Both the position numbers and the translations under genes were made by a program. Below, one piece after another: positions 19,033-27,238 of a DNA stretch of 34,878 bases. A model generated the notes under the pieces. It ran no database searches. It had not been told where the DNA came from and was given only the letters and a program-made list of their open reading frames with translations. How positions within the stretch are numbered: position 1 is the stretch's first letter; each line of letters begins with the position of its first letter. Source of the DNA: Tychonema sp. LEGE 06208 (GTDB lineage: Bacteria; Cyanobacteriota; Cyanobacteriia; Cyanobacteriales; Microcoleaceae); the NCBI RefSeq assembly GCF_015207505.1, contig NZ_JADEWT010000066.1:1-34878 (forward strand). Reading direction: 5' to 3'.

Positions 19033-19172
19033 GGTTATTGGTTATTGGTTATTGGTTATTGGTTATTGGTTATTGGTTATTGGTTATTGGTTATTGGTTG
19101 TTGGTTGTTGGTTATTGGTTGTTGGTTGGTTGTTTGTTGGTTGTTAGTAATTAGTTATTAGTCATTAGTTAT
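19033..19172. repeat. STRR heptamer array (GGTTATT)n
   Basis: About nine perfect GGTTATT units followed by GGTTGTT variants and then decayed AGTTATT-like units. Short tandemly repeated repetitive sequences with a 7-base period are known from filamentous cyanobacteria. It lies directly upstream of the 68-residue gene. Confidence 0.95.
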
Positions 19173-19271
19173 TATTCTTCTTTAGACCTCTTGCATAAAT
19201 CTGCGAGGGATGGAAAACGCAGATTAACGAAGATGGATTTCAAGATTGTTTGCGATTTTTGCAAAAAGTTT

Positions 19272-19310
19272 ACTAATAACTAATGACTAATGACTAATGA
19301 CCAATGACTA
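19272..19310. repeat. STRR heptamer array (ACTAATG)n at cupA end
   Basis: About five imperfect ACTAATG units. The array runs to the stop codon of cupA (19308-19310 on the minus strand), so the TAG stop abuts or is part of the repeat. Confidence 0.85.
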
Positions 19311-20630
19311 TTTGTAATCTGAAGTCTGAATGTTCTTCAACTTCGCTGCGTATTTCATGCCGTATTCCGGGCGGCAGAAGCGATCGATCTGAGACTCGAA
19401 AAACGCCCGATTTGCCTTCAAATGTTTCGGATTCGGGTCATCCAAAGGATACAACAGCGCCGTTCGCAAAGCTTGAATCACTCCCGAAGTAACGCAGTAC
19501 ATCGATCGCTGGAACGTTACGCCAATTTGATTGAGAATATCATCTTCGCCGCGACACCGCTGTTTGTAGAAATCCATCAAATAAGGCGGCAGGAAGTGCA
19601 GCATATCTTGTGCTAGTAAAGTCGGCGGAATTCCGGCAGTACCTACTGGGAATTTATCTGCATACAAAACTCCGTAGTGGAAGTCTTTTTGATCGTCGGG
19701 AACTTCCCTGGCTTGCGCGTTGTACGATTTGGTTCCCCGGAACGGCGAAGTGCGGTAAAATATAGCTTCTACATAAGGTAGCGCCGCTTCATACAGCCAA
19801 GTGAAACCTTTAGATTTCGGGATTATTTCGTAGGTTTCCCCGTCGATGACAACGTGGTGGTAAATCGGACGACCGGCGATCGCAAATATGCCATTTGTGA
19901 TGAAATCCATCGCCTGCGGGACTGTGGTAACTTTGCCTTCGTCGTACAAGTCGGAAACTTCAAAAAACACCGGGGCCATTACTTCCCAAAACAAACCGAG
20001 ATTGCTGTAATAAGACATCTGGCGGCACTGTTCTAAAAACATTTCGGGGAATGCTTTGTGCAGCGCCAGCATGAAGGGGTCTTTTTTGAAGTAAGCTTTA
20101 ATGGCGCGATCGGCATTAGCTTTGTATTCGTCGGTGTCGAGATAAGGGTCAAACTGATTGACGGGAACGTACATTCCCCGGTGCCAAAGCATCGACCTCA
20201 TGACCTCTTCGGCAAATTCCATGTTAATGCGATCGTGCCACAAATGGTGAAACAGTCTTGGCTTTTTACCAATTTCCCCTTTTTCCATGAACTCCAAAAG
20301 TTCTGGATGGGCGCTACCAGTCCCCCGCCAAATCCGCAAATCTGCACCGTCACCTGCATAGTGATTTTGCAAGTCTAAATACTCCTGGGGTAAGAAGTAT
20401 TTAAAGAAGGGAAGTGGGTGTAAAAATACCCGTTCGGCGATGTAAAGCAAATCCCGCCAGTAGAAGTCCATCGGCACCGCGTAGGCTTTCCAAATCGCGA
20501 TAATTTGCATCAGATTTTCCGGCGTATCGGGAATCATCGCGCCGCCGGCTTCCAGCCTGTGGATTACATCTGCAAATTCGTGCTTGGAAGGAGGGAGTTT
20601 AGTTGCTGGTTTTGTAGGAGTTTGTACCAT
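19308..20630 (-). CDS. cupA: CO2 hydration protein CupA (NDH-1MS subunit)
   Basis: CupA is the cytosolic-side CO2-hydrating subunit of the NDH-1MS complex, turning CO2 into bicarbonate with energy from photosynthetic electron flow. The 440-residue protein matches the ChpX/ChpY family along its length: KLPPSKHEFADVIHRLEAGG near the start, MDFYWRDLLYIAE, a conserved His-rich HHLWHDRINMEFAEE (His128, His129, His132), and IAGRPIYHHVV. The ndhF3/ndhD3 neighbours and the N-terminal PSKHEF extension favour CupA over CupB. An AGGAA lies upstream of the ATG. The usual next gene, cupS, is absent: an STRR array and a small ORF follow instead. Confidence 0.85.
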   Translation of the reverse strand: MVQTPTKPATKLPPSKHEFADVIHRLEAGGAMIPDTPENLMQIIAIWKAYAVPMDFYWRDLLYIAERVFLHPLPFFKYFLPQEYLDLQNHYAGDGADLRIWRGTGSAHPELLEFMEKGEIGKKPRLFHHLWHDRINMEFAEEVMRSMLWHRGMYVPVNQFDPYLDTDEYKANADRAIKAYFKKDPFMLALHKAFPEMFLEQCRQMSYYSNLGLFWEVMAPVFFEVSDLYDEGKVTTVPQAMDFITNGIFAIAGRPIYHHVVIDGETYEIIPKSKGFTWLYEAALPYVEAIFYRTSPFRGTKSYNAQAREVPDDQKDFHYGVLYADKFPVGTAGIPPTLLAQDMLHFLPPYLMDFYKQRCRGEDDILNQIGVTFQRSMYCVTSGVIQALRTALLYPLDDPNPKHLKANRAFFESQIDRFCRPEYGMKYAAKLKNIQTSDYK

Positions 20631-20672
20631 TTTTTTTCCTTAGTTTGAATCAAATTTTAAATCTTTCTACTC

Positions 20673-20783
20673 GTTCCCAGGCTCTACCTGGTAATGCAGA
20701 ACCGGAGGCTCTGCCTCCAATTTGCCCGCTCAAAAGCGAGGCAGAGCCTCTGGATTTCGGTTCCCAGGCTCTGCCTGGGAACC
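20673..20783. repeat. Cluster of palindromic dispersed repeats
   Basis: Three palindromes in about 100 bases: GGAGGCTCTGCCTCC (20704-20718), GAGGCAGAGCCTC (20738-20750), and a 25-base one with arms GGTTCCCAGGC/GCCTGGGAACC (20759-20783). A diverged copy of the last one starts at 20673. They share the CTCTGCCT core. They lie between cupA and the OB-fold gene and could act as mRNA processing or stability hairpins. Confidence 0.8.
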
Positions 20784-20904
20784 AGTTAAAACCCGGTTTA
20801 TAGCCGTGTTGGTGCGTCTGGAAATATAGGAATTGTCCTAGTTACCGGCCATCTACTTTTGAGCAATTCTCAGCTATGCGGACAGATAGCTAGGATTTTT
20901 GCCT

Positions 20905-21288
20905 TTATCTTTTCTTTCCAGACCAAGGCGGCGGGCCTTGGGGAGAGCGGATGTTGATAACTGAGCCGTTCGATAAAGTAACAGAAAAAGCATCAAACTC
21001 GCCGTCATCCATCTCGCCCACAACTGTTATTGTTTCGCCTTTTGATACATTAATATTGCGCCACGAGCGGGGGCCGGCATCGACTACAATTGTACCGCTG
21101 CCGTCGTCTAGAATCCACTCATTTTCATCAGATTCTCCAAAACCGACTACTTTGCCAGATATCGTAATTCCTGCTCTTACTTCTGACAACTCCCTGATTC
21201 GGGTTTGAGCTTGTGCCAAAGCAGAATTTGCTGCTAGTGAAAGAGTGGTTGTAACTGCGAACAAACTAAAAAGTATTTTCTGTTTCAT
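20905..21288 (-). CDS. Exported OB-fold (BOF-type) protein
   Basis: A 127-residue protein with a Sec signal peptide (basic MKQK, hydrophobic stretch, cleavage after ALA near residue 25). The mature part is a small OB-fold domain: GITISGKVVGFGESDENEWILDDGSGTIVVDAG followed by GETITVVGEMDDGEFDAFSVTL, matching the YgiW/YdeI (BOF) family. The function of such proteins is not settled; they are exported and may bind ligands or cations. It sits between ndhD3 and cupA on the same strand, with gaps of 205 and 274 bases, so co-transcription with the CO2-uptake genes is possible. An AGGAA lies upstream of the ATG. Confidence 0.75.
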   Translation of the reverse strand: MKQKILFSLFAVTTTLSLAANSALAQAQTRIRELSEVRAGITISGKVVGFGESDENEWILDDGSGTIVVDAGPRSWRNINVSKGETITVVGEMDDGEFDAFSVTLSNGSVINIRSPQGPPPWSGKKR

Positions 21289-21493
21289 GAGTTTTCATTT
21301 CCTCGTAATCAGTGCTATTTTGTCAGTCGCTCAAACTCTAGCCTCTATTTTTTAAGCACCAGTTTTTGACGGATGTATCCTACTTTAACACATTTATAAT
21401 CGGCTGGGATAAGGAAGAAGAAGAAAGCAGAAAGAAGAAGAAAGCAGAATCATCAAAGACTCGTATTTTTTCTATCCTCTACTTTCTCACGCT

Positions 21494-22999
21494 CTATTTA
21501 TCCGGCTGATAGCTGACAGCTACTTGAGAATATCTACCCGTTGACAGAGTTACTGCCATCGCATTTGTAGTAGATTCGCTCCACTTCAACAGCCACACCG
21601 GTTGCACTCCCAAGAAGAAAATGAGACTGGCTAAAACTAGGGCTGGCATATTTTCGGAAAACTTAACCGCAGGGTAGTAAGCCGTGGCGTTGTCCAACTT
21701 TCCAAAACAGGTGCGGTTGAGCAGAATTACAAAGTAAACTGCTGTTAACCCGGAGGCTAAAATGCACAGTAAAGTCGGAATTGGAAATGCAGAAAAACTT
21801 CCTTGGAATACTAAAAATTCGGCGATAAAACCGACTAAACCGGGAATGCCGGCGCTTGCCATGCCTCCCAAAACTAACAGCGAACTTGCTGTGGGCAAAC
21901 CTCGCAGCGGATTCATCAAGCCGTTGAGCACGTCCAAATCCCGCGTGCCGGCTTTGGTTTCGATGATGCCTACTAGATAAAACAGCAAAGCTAAAATCAA
22001 GCCGTGGCTTACCATTTGCCCGACTGCACCGATTAAGGCGAGTTTTGTTCCCGCGGCACAGGCGACGAGGATGTAGCCCATATGCCCGATCGAACTATAG
22101 GCTACCATGCGCTTGATATCTTTTTGGGCGATCGCGCTCAAAGCACCGTACATCACGCTGACTGTCCCGATTATCGCTAAACCGGGAGCGACAATCGACC
22201 AAGTTTCGGGAAACAACTGCAAACCAAACCGAATTAAGCCGTAAGTTCCCAATTTCGCCAAAACACCTCCCAACAAAATTGCTGTTGCTGGCGAAGCTTC
22301 GACGTAGGCATCCGGCAGCCATGTATGCAGGGGCACTAAGGGAATTTTAATTCCCAACCCAATCAGCACAATAGTTAGCAGGATTAATTGAGTTTTAAAG
22401 GACAAATCTTGAGTAGTAATCGCGCTGTAATCGAAGTTTAAAGAACCGCTCAGCCAAGCTACGCCCAAAAATCCCGCTAAAACTAAAAGTCCCGAAACAG
22501 CCGTATATATCAGAAACTTCATCGCAGCATATTCGCGTTTCTTGCCACCCCAAATCGCAATTAAGAGGTAAAAAGGAATTAATTCTAGCTCGTAAAAAAG
22601 TACGAACAACAGCAAATTTTGAGACATCAATGCCCCAACGACACCCGCATTGATCAGCAAAATCATCGCGTAGTAAAGCTGGGGACGAGCTATCCCTTCG
22701 CCGGTGCCGTAAATCACTAATAGCGTCAACAATCCGGTTAAAACAATTAGCGGCAAAGATAAGCCGTCAACCCCTAAGTTGTAGCTCAAACCTAATTGGG
22801 GAATCCAAGGCAAATATTCTTGAAATTGCAGTCCTGAATTTGTCGTGTCAAATTGAGTCAGCAGCAAGATATTCAACAGGAAAACAGCAACAGCGAAGGC
22901 GGAGGCTATTGAGCGCAGTCGCATTGCATTGATATTTCCTGGTAAGAAACCCACCACCGCAGCGCCCAACGCGGGCAACCATAGCAAGGCACTAAGCAT
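21494..22999 (-). CDS. ndhD3: NDH-1 subunit NdhD3 (CO2 uptake)
   Basis: A proton-pumping, Nqo13/ND4-like membrane subunit of the NDH-1MS complex. About fourteen transmembrane segments are visible. Diagnostic pieces are the Glu-bearing YELELIPFYLLIAIWGG helix, LGIKIPLVPLHTWLPDAYVEASP, and MVAYSSIGHMGYI. I take the ATG at 22999 (MLSALLWLPALGA), the usual NdhD N-terminus, giving 501 residues. The frame is also open upstream to an ATG at 23107 that overlaps the stop of the carbonic anhydrase gene (TGATG), which would add 36 unusual residues. That overlap suggests translational coupling or a false start. Confidence 0.9.
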   Translation of the reverse strand: MLSALLWLPALGAAVVGFLPGNINAMRLRSIASAFAVAVFLLNILLLTQFDTTNSGLQFQEYLPWIPQLGLSYNLGVDGLSLPLIVLTGLLTLLVIYGTGEGIARPQLYYAMILLINAGVVGALMSQNLLLFVLFYELELIPFYLLIAIWGGKKREYAAMKFLIYTAVSGLLVLAGFLGVAWLSGSLNFDYSAITTQDLSFKTQLILLTIVLIGLGIKIPLVPLHTWLPDAYVEASPATAILLGGVLAKLGTYGLIRFGLQLFPETWSIVAPGLAIIGTVSVMYGALSAIAQKDIKRMVAYSSIGHMGYILVACAAGTKLALIGAVGQMVSHGLILALLFYLVGIIETKAGTRDLDVLNGLMNPLRGLPTASSLLVLGGMASAGIPGLVGFIAEFLVFQGSFSAFPIPTLLCILASGLTAVYFVILLNRTCFGKLDNATAYYPAVKFSENMPALVLASLIFFLGVQPVWLLKWSESTTNAMAVTLSTGRYSQVAVSYQPDK

Positions 23000-23106
23000 A
23001 ATTTGTGAACAGTGAAGAGTAAACAATCTATTTCCTGCGCTTTTGCGATTAACAAGTTGAGATTTCAAATGTTGATTTAATCCCAAATTATTAATCGCAA
23101 ACTGCA

Positions 23107-23826
23107 TCAGGAATCAGCAACAATACTGATAGCACCCGTGTCTAAATCGTAGTATCCACCAACAACTTTCAGTTTGTTCTCCTCAATTAACTTAGAGATA
23201 ACTGGAGACGCTTTCAACCTTTTAGCTTGCAGCAAAACATTAGCTTTGACCGCATTTTCTAGATGATCGCCCGGTTGGTTTTTCGAGCTTTCTACAGCAG
23301 GCTTAATTGAATCGACTAAACTGCCAATTTGGCCGGGAACTTGAGCGCCTTTGAGGGTTGCACCTACCGCACCGCAGTTTTCATGCCCGACTACCATCAA
23401 CACTTTTGCTCCCAACAACAGCGTGCCAAATTCCAAGCTGCCAATTTCTTCTGGGGTAGCCACATTTCCGGCCACGCGACAGATGAATAAATCTCCAAAT
23501 CCCTGATCGAAAATAATCTCGGAAGGAAAGCGGGAATCTGCACAGCCGAGAATAGCAGCAAAGGGTTTTTGACCTTTGGCTACTTCGGTGAGCCTGGATA
23601 AGTCTTGGTGGGGATTTGTACGTTTTCTGTCAACAAATCGCTTGTTCCCGTCCATTAACTGTTTTAAAGCTGCATCGGGACTCATGTCATTTTGAGCAAT
23701 TGCTGGTGCCGGTGCAGCCACATCAGCGCCTACTCGTGCTGCGAGTATTCCTGTACCTATTGCTCCTGCTACAAATTTGAGTGAATTACGTCGGGAAAGA
23801 TTGACTGGTCGGTTATTGTCTTTCAT
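23107..23826 (-). CDS. Tat-exported beta-carbonic anhydrase
   Basis: Interconverts CO2 and bicarbonate. The 239-residue protein has zinc ligands Cys95, His148 and Cys151 with the Asp97-Arg99 pair (motifs CADSR and GHENCGAV), typical of beta-class enzymes. The N-terminus has a twin-arginine motif SRRNSLKF, a hydrophobic stretch, and a cleavage site near AIA-Q (44-45), so it is exported folded to the lumen or periplasm. This architecture matches the EcaB-type enzyme that in Synechocystis was linked to NDH-1 CO2 uptake. Here it lies between ndhF3 and ndhD3 on the same strand; its stop overlaps the possible upstream start of ndhD3. I leave the symbol blank because the sequence alone does not prove orthology. 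Confidence 0.9.
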   Translation of the reverse strand: MKDNNRPVNLSRRNSLKFVAGAIGTGILAARVGADVAAPAPAIAQNDMSPDAALKQLMDGNKRFVDRKRTNPHQDLSRLTEVAKGQKPFAAILGCADSRFPSEIIFDQGFGDLFICRVAGNVATPEEIGSLEFGTLLLGAKVLMVVGHENCGAVGATLKGAQVPGQIGSLVDSIKPAVESSKNQPGDHLENAVKANVLLQAKRLKASPVISKLIEENKLKVVGGYYDLDTGAISIVADS

Positions 23827-23850
23827 GTACTTGGGATTGTTGGATCGGGT

Positions 23851-23992
23851 TTGAAATCTTTATTCGAGAATTCATTTATTTAAGATTTTAGGTTATAAAT
23901 GTCACCTAAAATTTTAAGTATTTGAAATCTTTATTTGAGAATTCATTTATTTAAGATTTTAGGTTGTAAATGTCACCTAAAATTTTAAATGT
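23851..23992. repeat. Two tandem 71-base hairpin units before the carbonic anhydrase
   Basis: Units 23851-23921 and 23922-23992 are nearly identical, differing at only a few bases. Each contains an inverted repeat ATTTTAGGT / ACCTAAAAT with a 10-base loop. They fill most of the 175-base gap between ndhF3 and the carbonic anhydrase gene. They may be mRNA processing or stability elements that set relative expression within the cluster. Confidence 0.9.
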
Positions 23993-24001
23993 TATATCTC
24001 T

Positions 24002-25861
24002 TTACCCGCCAACAATCAGCGAGAGACGAGCCAACAAAGGCCAGCTTACTAGCAGTCCCAAAAGTGCAACTCCGAATAAAATGGTCAGGGCGTAAAATTG
24101 AGTTTGACCGTTGACGTTGTATTTGAGACTTTGACCGCCTAAAACTGTGGCAAAACCTATTAAATTTACGAATCCGTCAACAATATTGCGATCGACCCAG
24201 GATATGATTTGGGATACCAGACCGACGGCAAATACCACTGTGACGCGGTAAAGTTTGGCGGTGTAAAAGTCGTAGGCAAAGAAGTCTTGTACGGCTTGAG
24301 AACCAATTCGCACCGGTTTTTCCCACTTTTCGTTGAGATAAATAAATGCCCCTGCACCGATGCCGATCGCACTTGACAAAACCAACAGTCCGGCCGCAGT
24401 ATAATTCAAAGTTGCCAAAGGCAAAAGTTGCCACGCGGCGAGCAAGTGCGGAACGTGCAAGGTAAATCCCATTAACACGGTCATCGGCAAGATAAAAGGC
24501 CAGGAAACTTCGGGGGAACGTTCGGTCATTTGCTTTGGTTTACCACCAAAAACTAAACCGAAAACGCGCACTAAGCCAAAAGCAGTTACACCGTTGACAA
24601 ACAGCAGGACTCCTAACAGTGAAGGGTGGGTATTCCAAAATTCGCCTGCTAGTTCCGATAAAGCCCAGAAGCAGCCGAAGGGCGGCAGTCCAATTACTCC
24701 AGCAGCGCCGACAAGAAACGATATTCCCGATATGGGACGCTTGGGCCACAAACCGCCGAGAGCTCGGACATCCTGAGTGATGCTGTTCCAAACTACTGAA
24801 CCAATGCTCATCACCAGCAAACCCATTGCCAAGGAATAAGCAAATATTAATGTCAAAGCTGTTTGGGTTTGTCCGGTACCGACGGCGATAAATACTAAGC
24901 CCATGTAAGAGCTAACTATATAAGATAGCGTGCGCTTGATGTCGATTTGGGCGATCGCAATTAAGGAAGCACCAACCGCCGTTGCAGCACCTACAATAAT
25001 AGTTGTCTTCAGTCCCACGGGCGACAAAGCGATGACCGGCTGCAATTTAATCAAAATCCAAGCGCCAGTTTCCACAACTACCGTGTTCCGCAAAATCGTT
25101 GCCGGCAAGGGGCCTTCCATCGCCTCATCCAGCCACAGGTGCAAGGGAAACTGGGCGCATTTGCCCATCGGGCCGGCAATCAAAGTTAAACTCAACAGCG
25201 TGGCGACGGTGGGGTCAATGTTTGCAGTCTGAGCCCAAACTGCCAACTCGTCAAAATTCCAAGTTCCCGCCAGTGGCAGAATTGCCACTACTCCCATCAG
25301 CAGGAATAAGTCTCCCACCCGCTTAGTCAAGAAAGCGTCGCGGGCTCCAGTAACTACCAAAGATTGATTGAACCACAGCCCGATTAGCAGGTAAGTTCCC
25401 AGAGTCAGGACTTCCAGAATCATGTAGCTGAAGAACAGAGAGTTGGACAAAACCAAGCCACACATCCCAGCTTCAAACAGCCCCATCAGGGAGAAGAACC
25501 TCGCCCAGCCCCAGTCCATTTCCATGTAGCCGAAGGCATAAACCTGTGCCACAAAGTTTAGTCCGGTAATCAAAACTGTAGCCCCGACGGTGACAACAGA
25601 GATTTCTACCGGAATGGTGAGGTCTAAACCTGCGACGTTCAGCCAGGGAATCAACTGCTGTTGTGCCGGTTGGTTCCAGGCTGCGGTTAGGGCTATGACG
25701 CCGTGGGCGAAAGCGAAGAAGGTTAAAATGGCGTTTATGTAACCGGAGGGTCTAGGGCCCGTGCGGCGGGTTAGTCCAGGAAACCACAGTATCGACAGAA
25801 ATGCGCCGATGAGTGGGTAGCAAGGTATAAACCAAACGGTCTGGAGTAGGATTTGAGCCAT
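24002..25861 (-). CDS. ndhF3: NDH-1 subunit NdhF3 (CO2 uptake)
   Basis: A Nqo12/ND5-like membrane subunit of NDH-1MS, carrying the long lateral helix that holds the distal pump module. About sixteen transmembrane segments are visible, with the conserved LTKRVGDLFLLMG, GKCAQFPLHLWLDEAMEGPLPATILRN (here GKCAQFPLHLWLDEAMEGP) and IDIKRTLSYIVSSYMG pieces. I take the ATG at 25861 (MAQILLQTVW), two codons after a GTG that would also fit, giving 619 residues. It is the first gene of the cluster. The usual divergent LysR regulator gene (ndhR/ccmR) is not present upstream in this window. Confidence 0.92.
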   Translation of the reverse strand: MAQILLQTVWFIPCYPLIGAFLSILWFPGLTRRTGPRPSGYINAILTFFAFAHGVIALTAAWNQPAQQQLIPWLNVAGLDLTIPVEISVVTVGATVLITGLNFVAQVYAFGYMEMDWGWARFFSLMGLFEAGMCGLVLSNSLFFSYMILEVLTLGTYLLIGLWFNQSLVVTGARDAFLTKRVGDLFLLMGVVAILPLAGTWNFDELAVWAQTANIDPTVATLLSLTLIAGPMGKCAQFPLHLWLDEAMEGPLPATILRNTVVVETGAWILIKLQPVIALSPVGLKTTIIVGAATAVGASLIAIAQIDIKRTLSYIVSSYMGLVFIAVGTGQTQTALTLIFAYSLAMGLLVMSIGSVVWNSITQDVRALGGLWPKRPISGISFLVGAAGVIGLPPFGCFWALSELAGEFWNTHPSLLGVLLFVNGVTAFGLVRVFGLVFGGKPKQMTERSPEVSWPFILPMTVLMGFTLHVPHLLAAWQLLPLATLNYTAAGLLVLSSAIGIGAGAFIYLNEKWEKPVRIGSQAVQDFFAYDFYTAKLYRVTVVFAVGLVSQIISWVDRNIVDGFVNLIGFATVLGGQSLKYNVNGQTQFYALTILFGVALLGLLVSWPLLARLSLIVGG

Positions 25862-26102
25862 TGGCACTACCTGTAAATGTTACAAAAAATTAATAATCTG
25901 AGAATAATCTCGATCGCCAGTAAAGAAATTTTGGGGGTGACTGCGAATTTCTTGTCGTTTTGAAGCCGGCGCTTCAGAATAGACTTATTAATTTTATATT
26001 AAGGATTGCCGGAAATTTTCATATTTGCTGATTAATGGTACTTATCGGAAGATAAATTATACTTATAGGATGCAAAAATAAGAGGGCTGGCCAATAGTCT
26101 CC

Positions 26103-26123
26103 AACCCGCTTGTATAGCGGGTT
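26103..26123. terminator. Hairpin between ndhF3 and the GT2 gene
   Basis: Stem AACCCGC / GCGGGTT with a 7-base loop, 55 bases after the stop of the GT2 gene read on the minus strand. There is a short T run on the plus strand only, so as a terminator of the minus-strand gene it is weak. The rest of 25862-26177 holds the likely ndhF3 promoter region; no gene is seen. Confidence 0.35.
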
Positions 26124-26177
26124 TTGCCTGTAGAGAAGTAGAGAATCGGTGTTAACCGTCGGTATTTTTTTTAGTGA

Positions 26178-27164
26178 TTAAAGCTGGTCAATTTCCCAAG
26201 CTGCTAACGGAAGTTTGGCTTGGCGCTGTCCGATCGCCCTTGCTCTAACATTCAAAAGACCGATCGGCGTATGTAACAAATCTACCAGATCGAGGCGGGC
26301 GAGATCACTTTTAGCCGCAGCAACCGGCAATTCCTTTAACAGCCACCTAGCCAGCCGATACAAATATTCGCCTGTGGTAAATTCACGCATCAAATCGACG
26401 CCGTGGAGTTCGTGCAAATATTTATTAGATTCGCCGTACCGATACCATTGACTTTGCAACTGTTTTATTGTAGAACGGTGGCGGTGTCGGACGATCGCAC
26501 TTTCGGCAAAATACATTGTATAGGATGTTTCTCGCAAAATCCGCCAGCACAAATCCGCATCGCCACCACTCGTAAGGTAAGGGCGAAACAAACCGACTCC
26601 TGCTAAAATCTGCCTGCGTACAGCTAAGTTAGCCGTTTGACCGTAGGCACAAAAAGGGTGAGCGAGAGTATGTTTTTGAGATAAAGTATTGTCGCGGGCT
26701 GCGTGTTTTTCTAAGAGAGTATTACCGGGGAGGGCGAGAATTTCCCCCGCGCTAATTCCTACTTCTAAGTCAACAAACGGTTTAACTAAATTTTCCAGCC
26801 ATTGAGTTTCGGGGCGACAGTCTGCATCGGTAAATGCAATGATTTCGCCTGTGGAGGCGCGAATCCCTTGATTGCGGGCGGCGTAGGAGCTTTGAATCTG
26901 GTTTTCGGTGAGGTGGCGAAGGGTTATTTGATTGAAATGGCTTCCTCCCCTTAGCAAGGGGGAAACTGAGGGGGGGTTAGATGCTGCGGTTTGGAGAATA
27001 CTTGAAGTGCGATCGCGACTTTTGTTGTCTACTAAGAGATATTCTACTCTGTGTGGCGGATAAGTTTGCGATCGCAGACACTCAATTAAATCCGGCAAAT
27101 CCCTCTCACCGTTATAAATAGGTACTACAACCGAAACAAGGGGTAAAAACTCCGCACTGTTCAT
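26178..27164 (-). CDS. Family 2 glycosyltransferase
   Basis: Transfers a sugar from a nucleotide donor, probably for an envelope or exported polysaccharide. The 328-residue protein has a GT-A fold: VSVVVPIYNGERDLPDLIECL at the start, a first Asp in VDNKSRDR, the metal-binding DAD at 113-115 (FTDADCRP), and GGDADLCWRI further on. No membrane helix is evident. Residues about 63-76 (NPPSVSPLLRGGSH) are an inserted low-identity loop encoded by a G-rich dispersed palindrome (26947-26972), so the repeat is read through in frame. There is no neighbouring polysaccharide operon in the window. Confidence 0.85.
   Translation of the reverse strand: MNSAEFLPLVSVVVPIYNGERDLPDLIECLRSQTYPPHRVEYLLVDNKSRDRTSSILQTAASNPPSVSPLLRGGSHFNQITLRHLTENQIQSSYAARNQGIRASTGEIIAFTDADCRPETQWLENLVKPFVDLEVGISAGEILALPGNTLLEKHAARDNTLSQKHTLAHPFCAYGQTANLAVRRQILAGVGLFRPYLTSGGDADLCWRILRETSYTMYFAESAIVRHRHRSTIKQLQSQWYRYGESNKYLHELHGVDLMREFTTGEYLYRLARWLLKELPVAAAKSDLARLDLVDLLHTPIGLLNVRARAIGQRQAKLPLAAWEIDQL
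26947..26961. repeat. Dispersed palindrome inserted inside the GT2 gene
   Basis: CCCCTTAGCAAGGGG is a 6-bp stem with an AGC loop, followed by GAAACTGAGGGGGGG. Blocks of this kind are frequent between genes in filamentous cyanobacteria; here one lies inside a coding region and adds about 14 residues without breaking the frame. Confidence 0.55.
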
Positions 27165-27238
27165 TCATCCTCTCTGCTGGTTGTTGAATCAATCAGGAAT
27201 AAAGTCCTTACTACGAACCAGTTTTATTGTAGTTTGAT

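Noticed and set aside
19033..19172. CRISPR-like array
   Set aside because: The units are 7 bases with no spacers, so these are STRR tandem repeats.
22999..23107. N-terminal 36-residue extension of NdhD3
   Set aside because: Not hydrophobic or family-like, and the standard NdhD start is at 22999; kept only as a possible coupling overlap.
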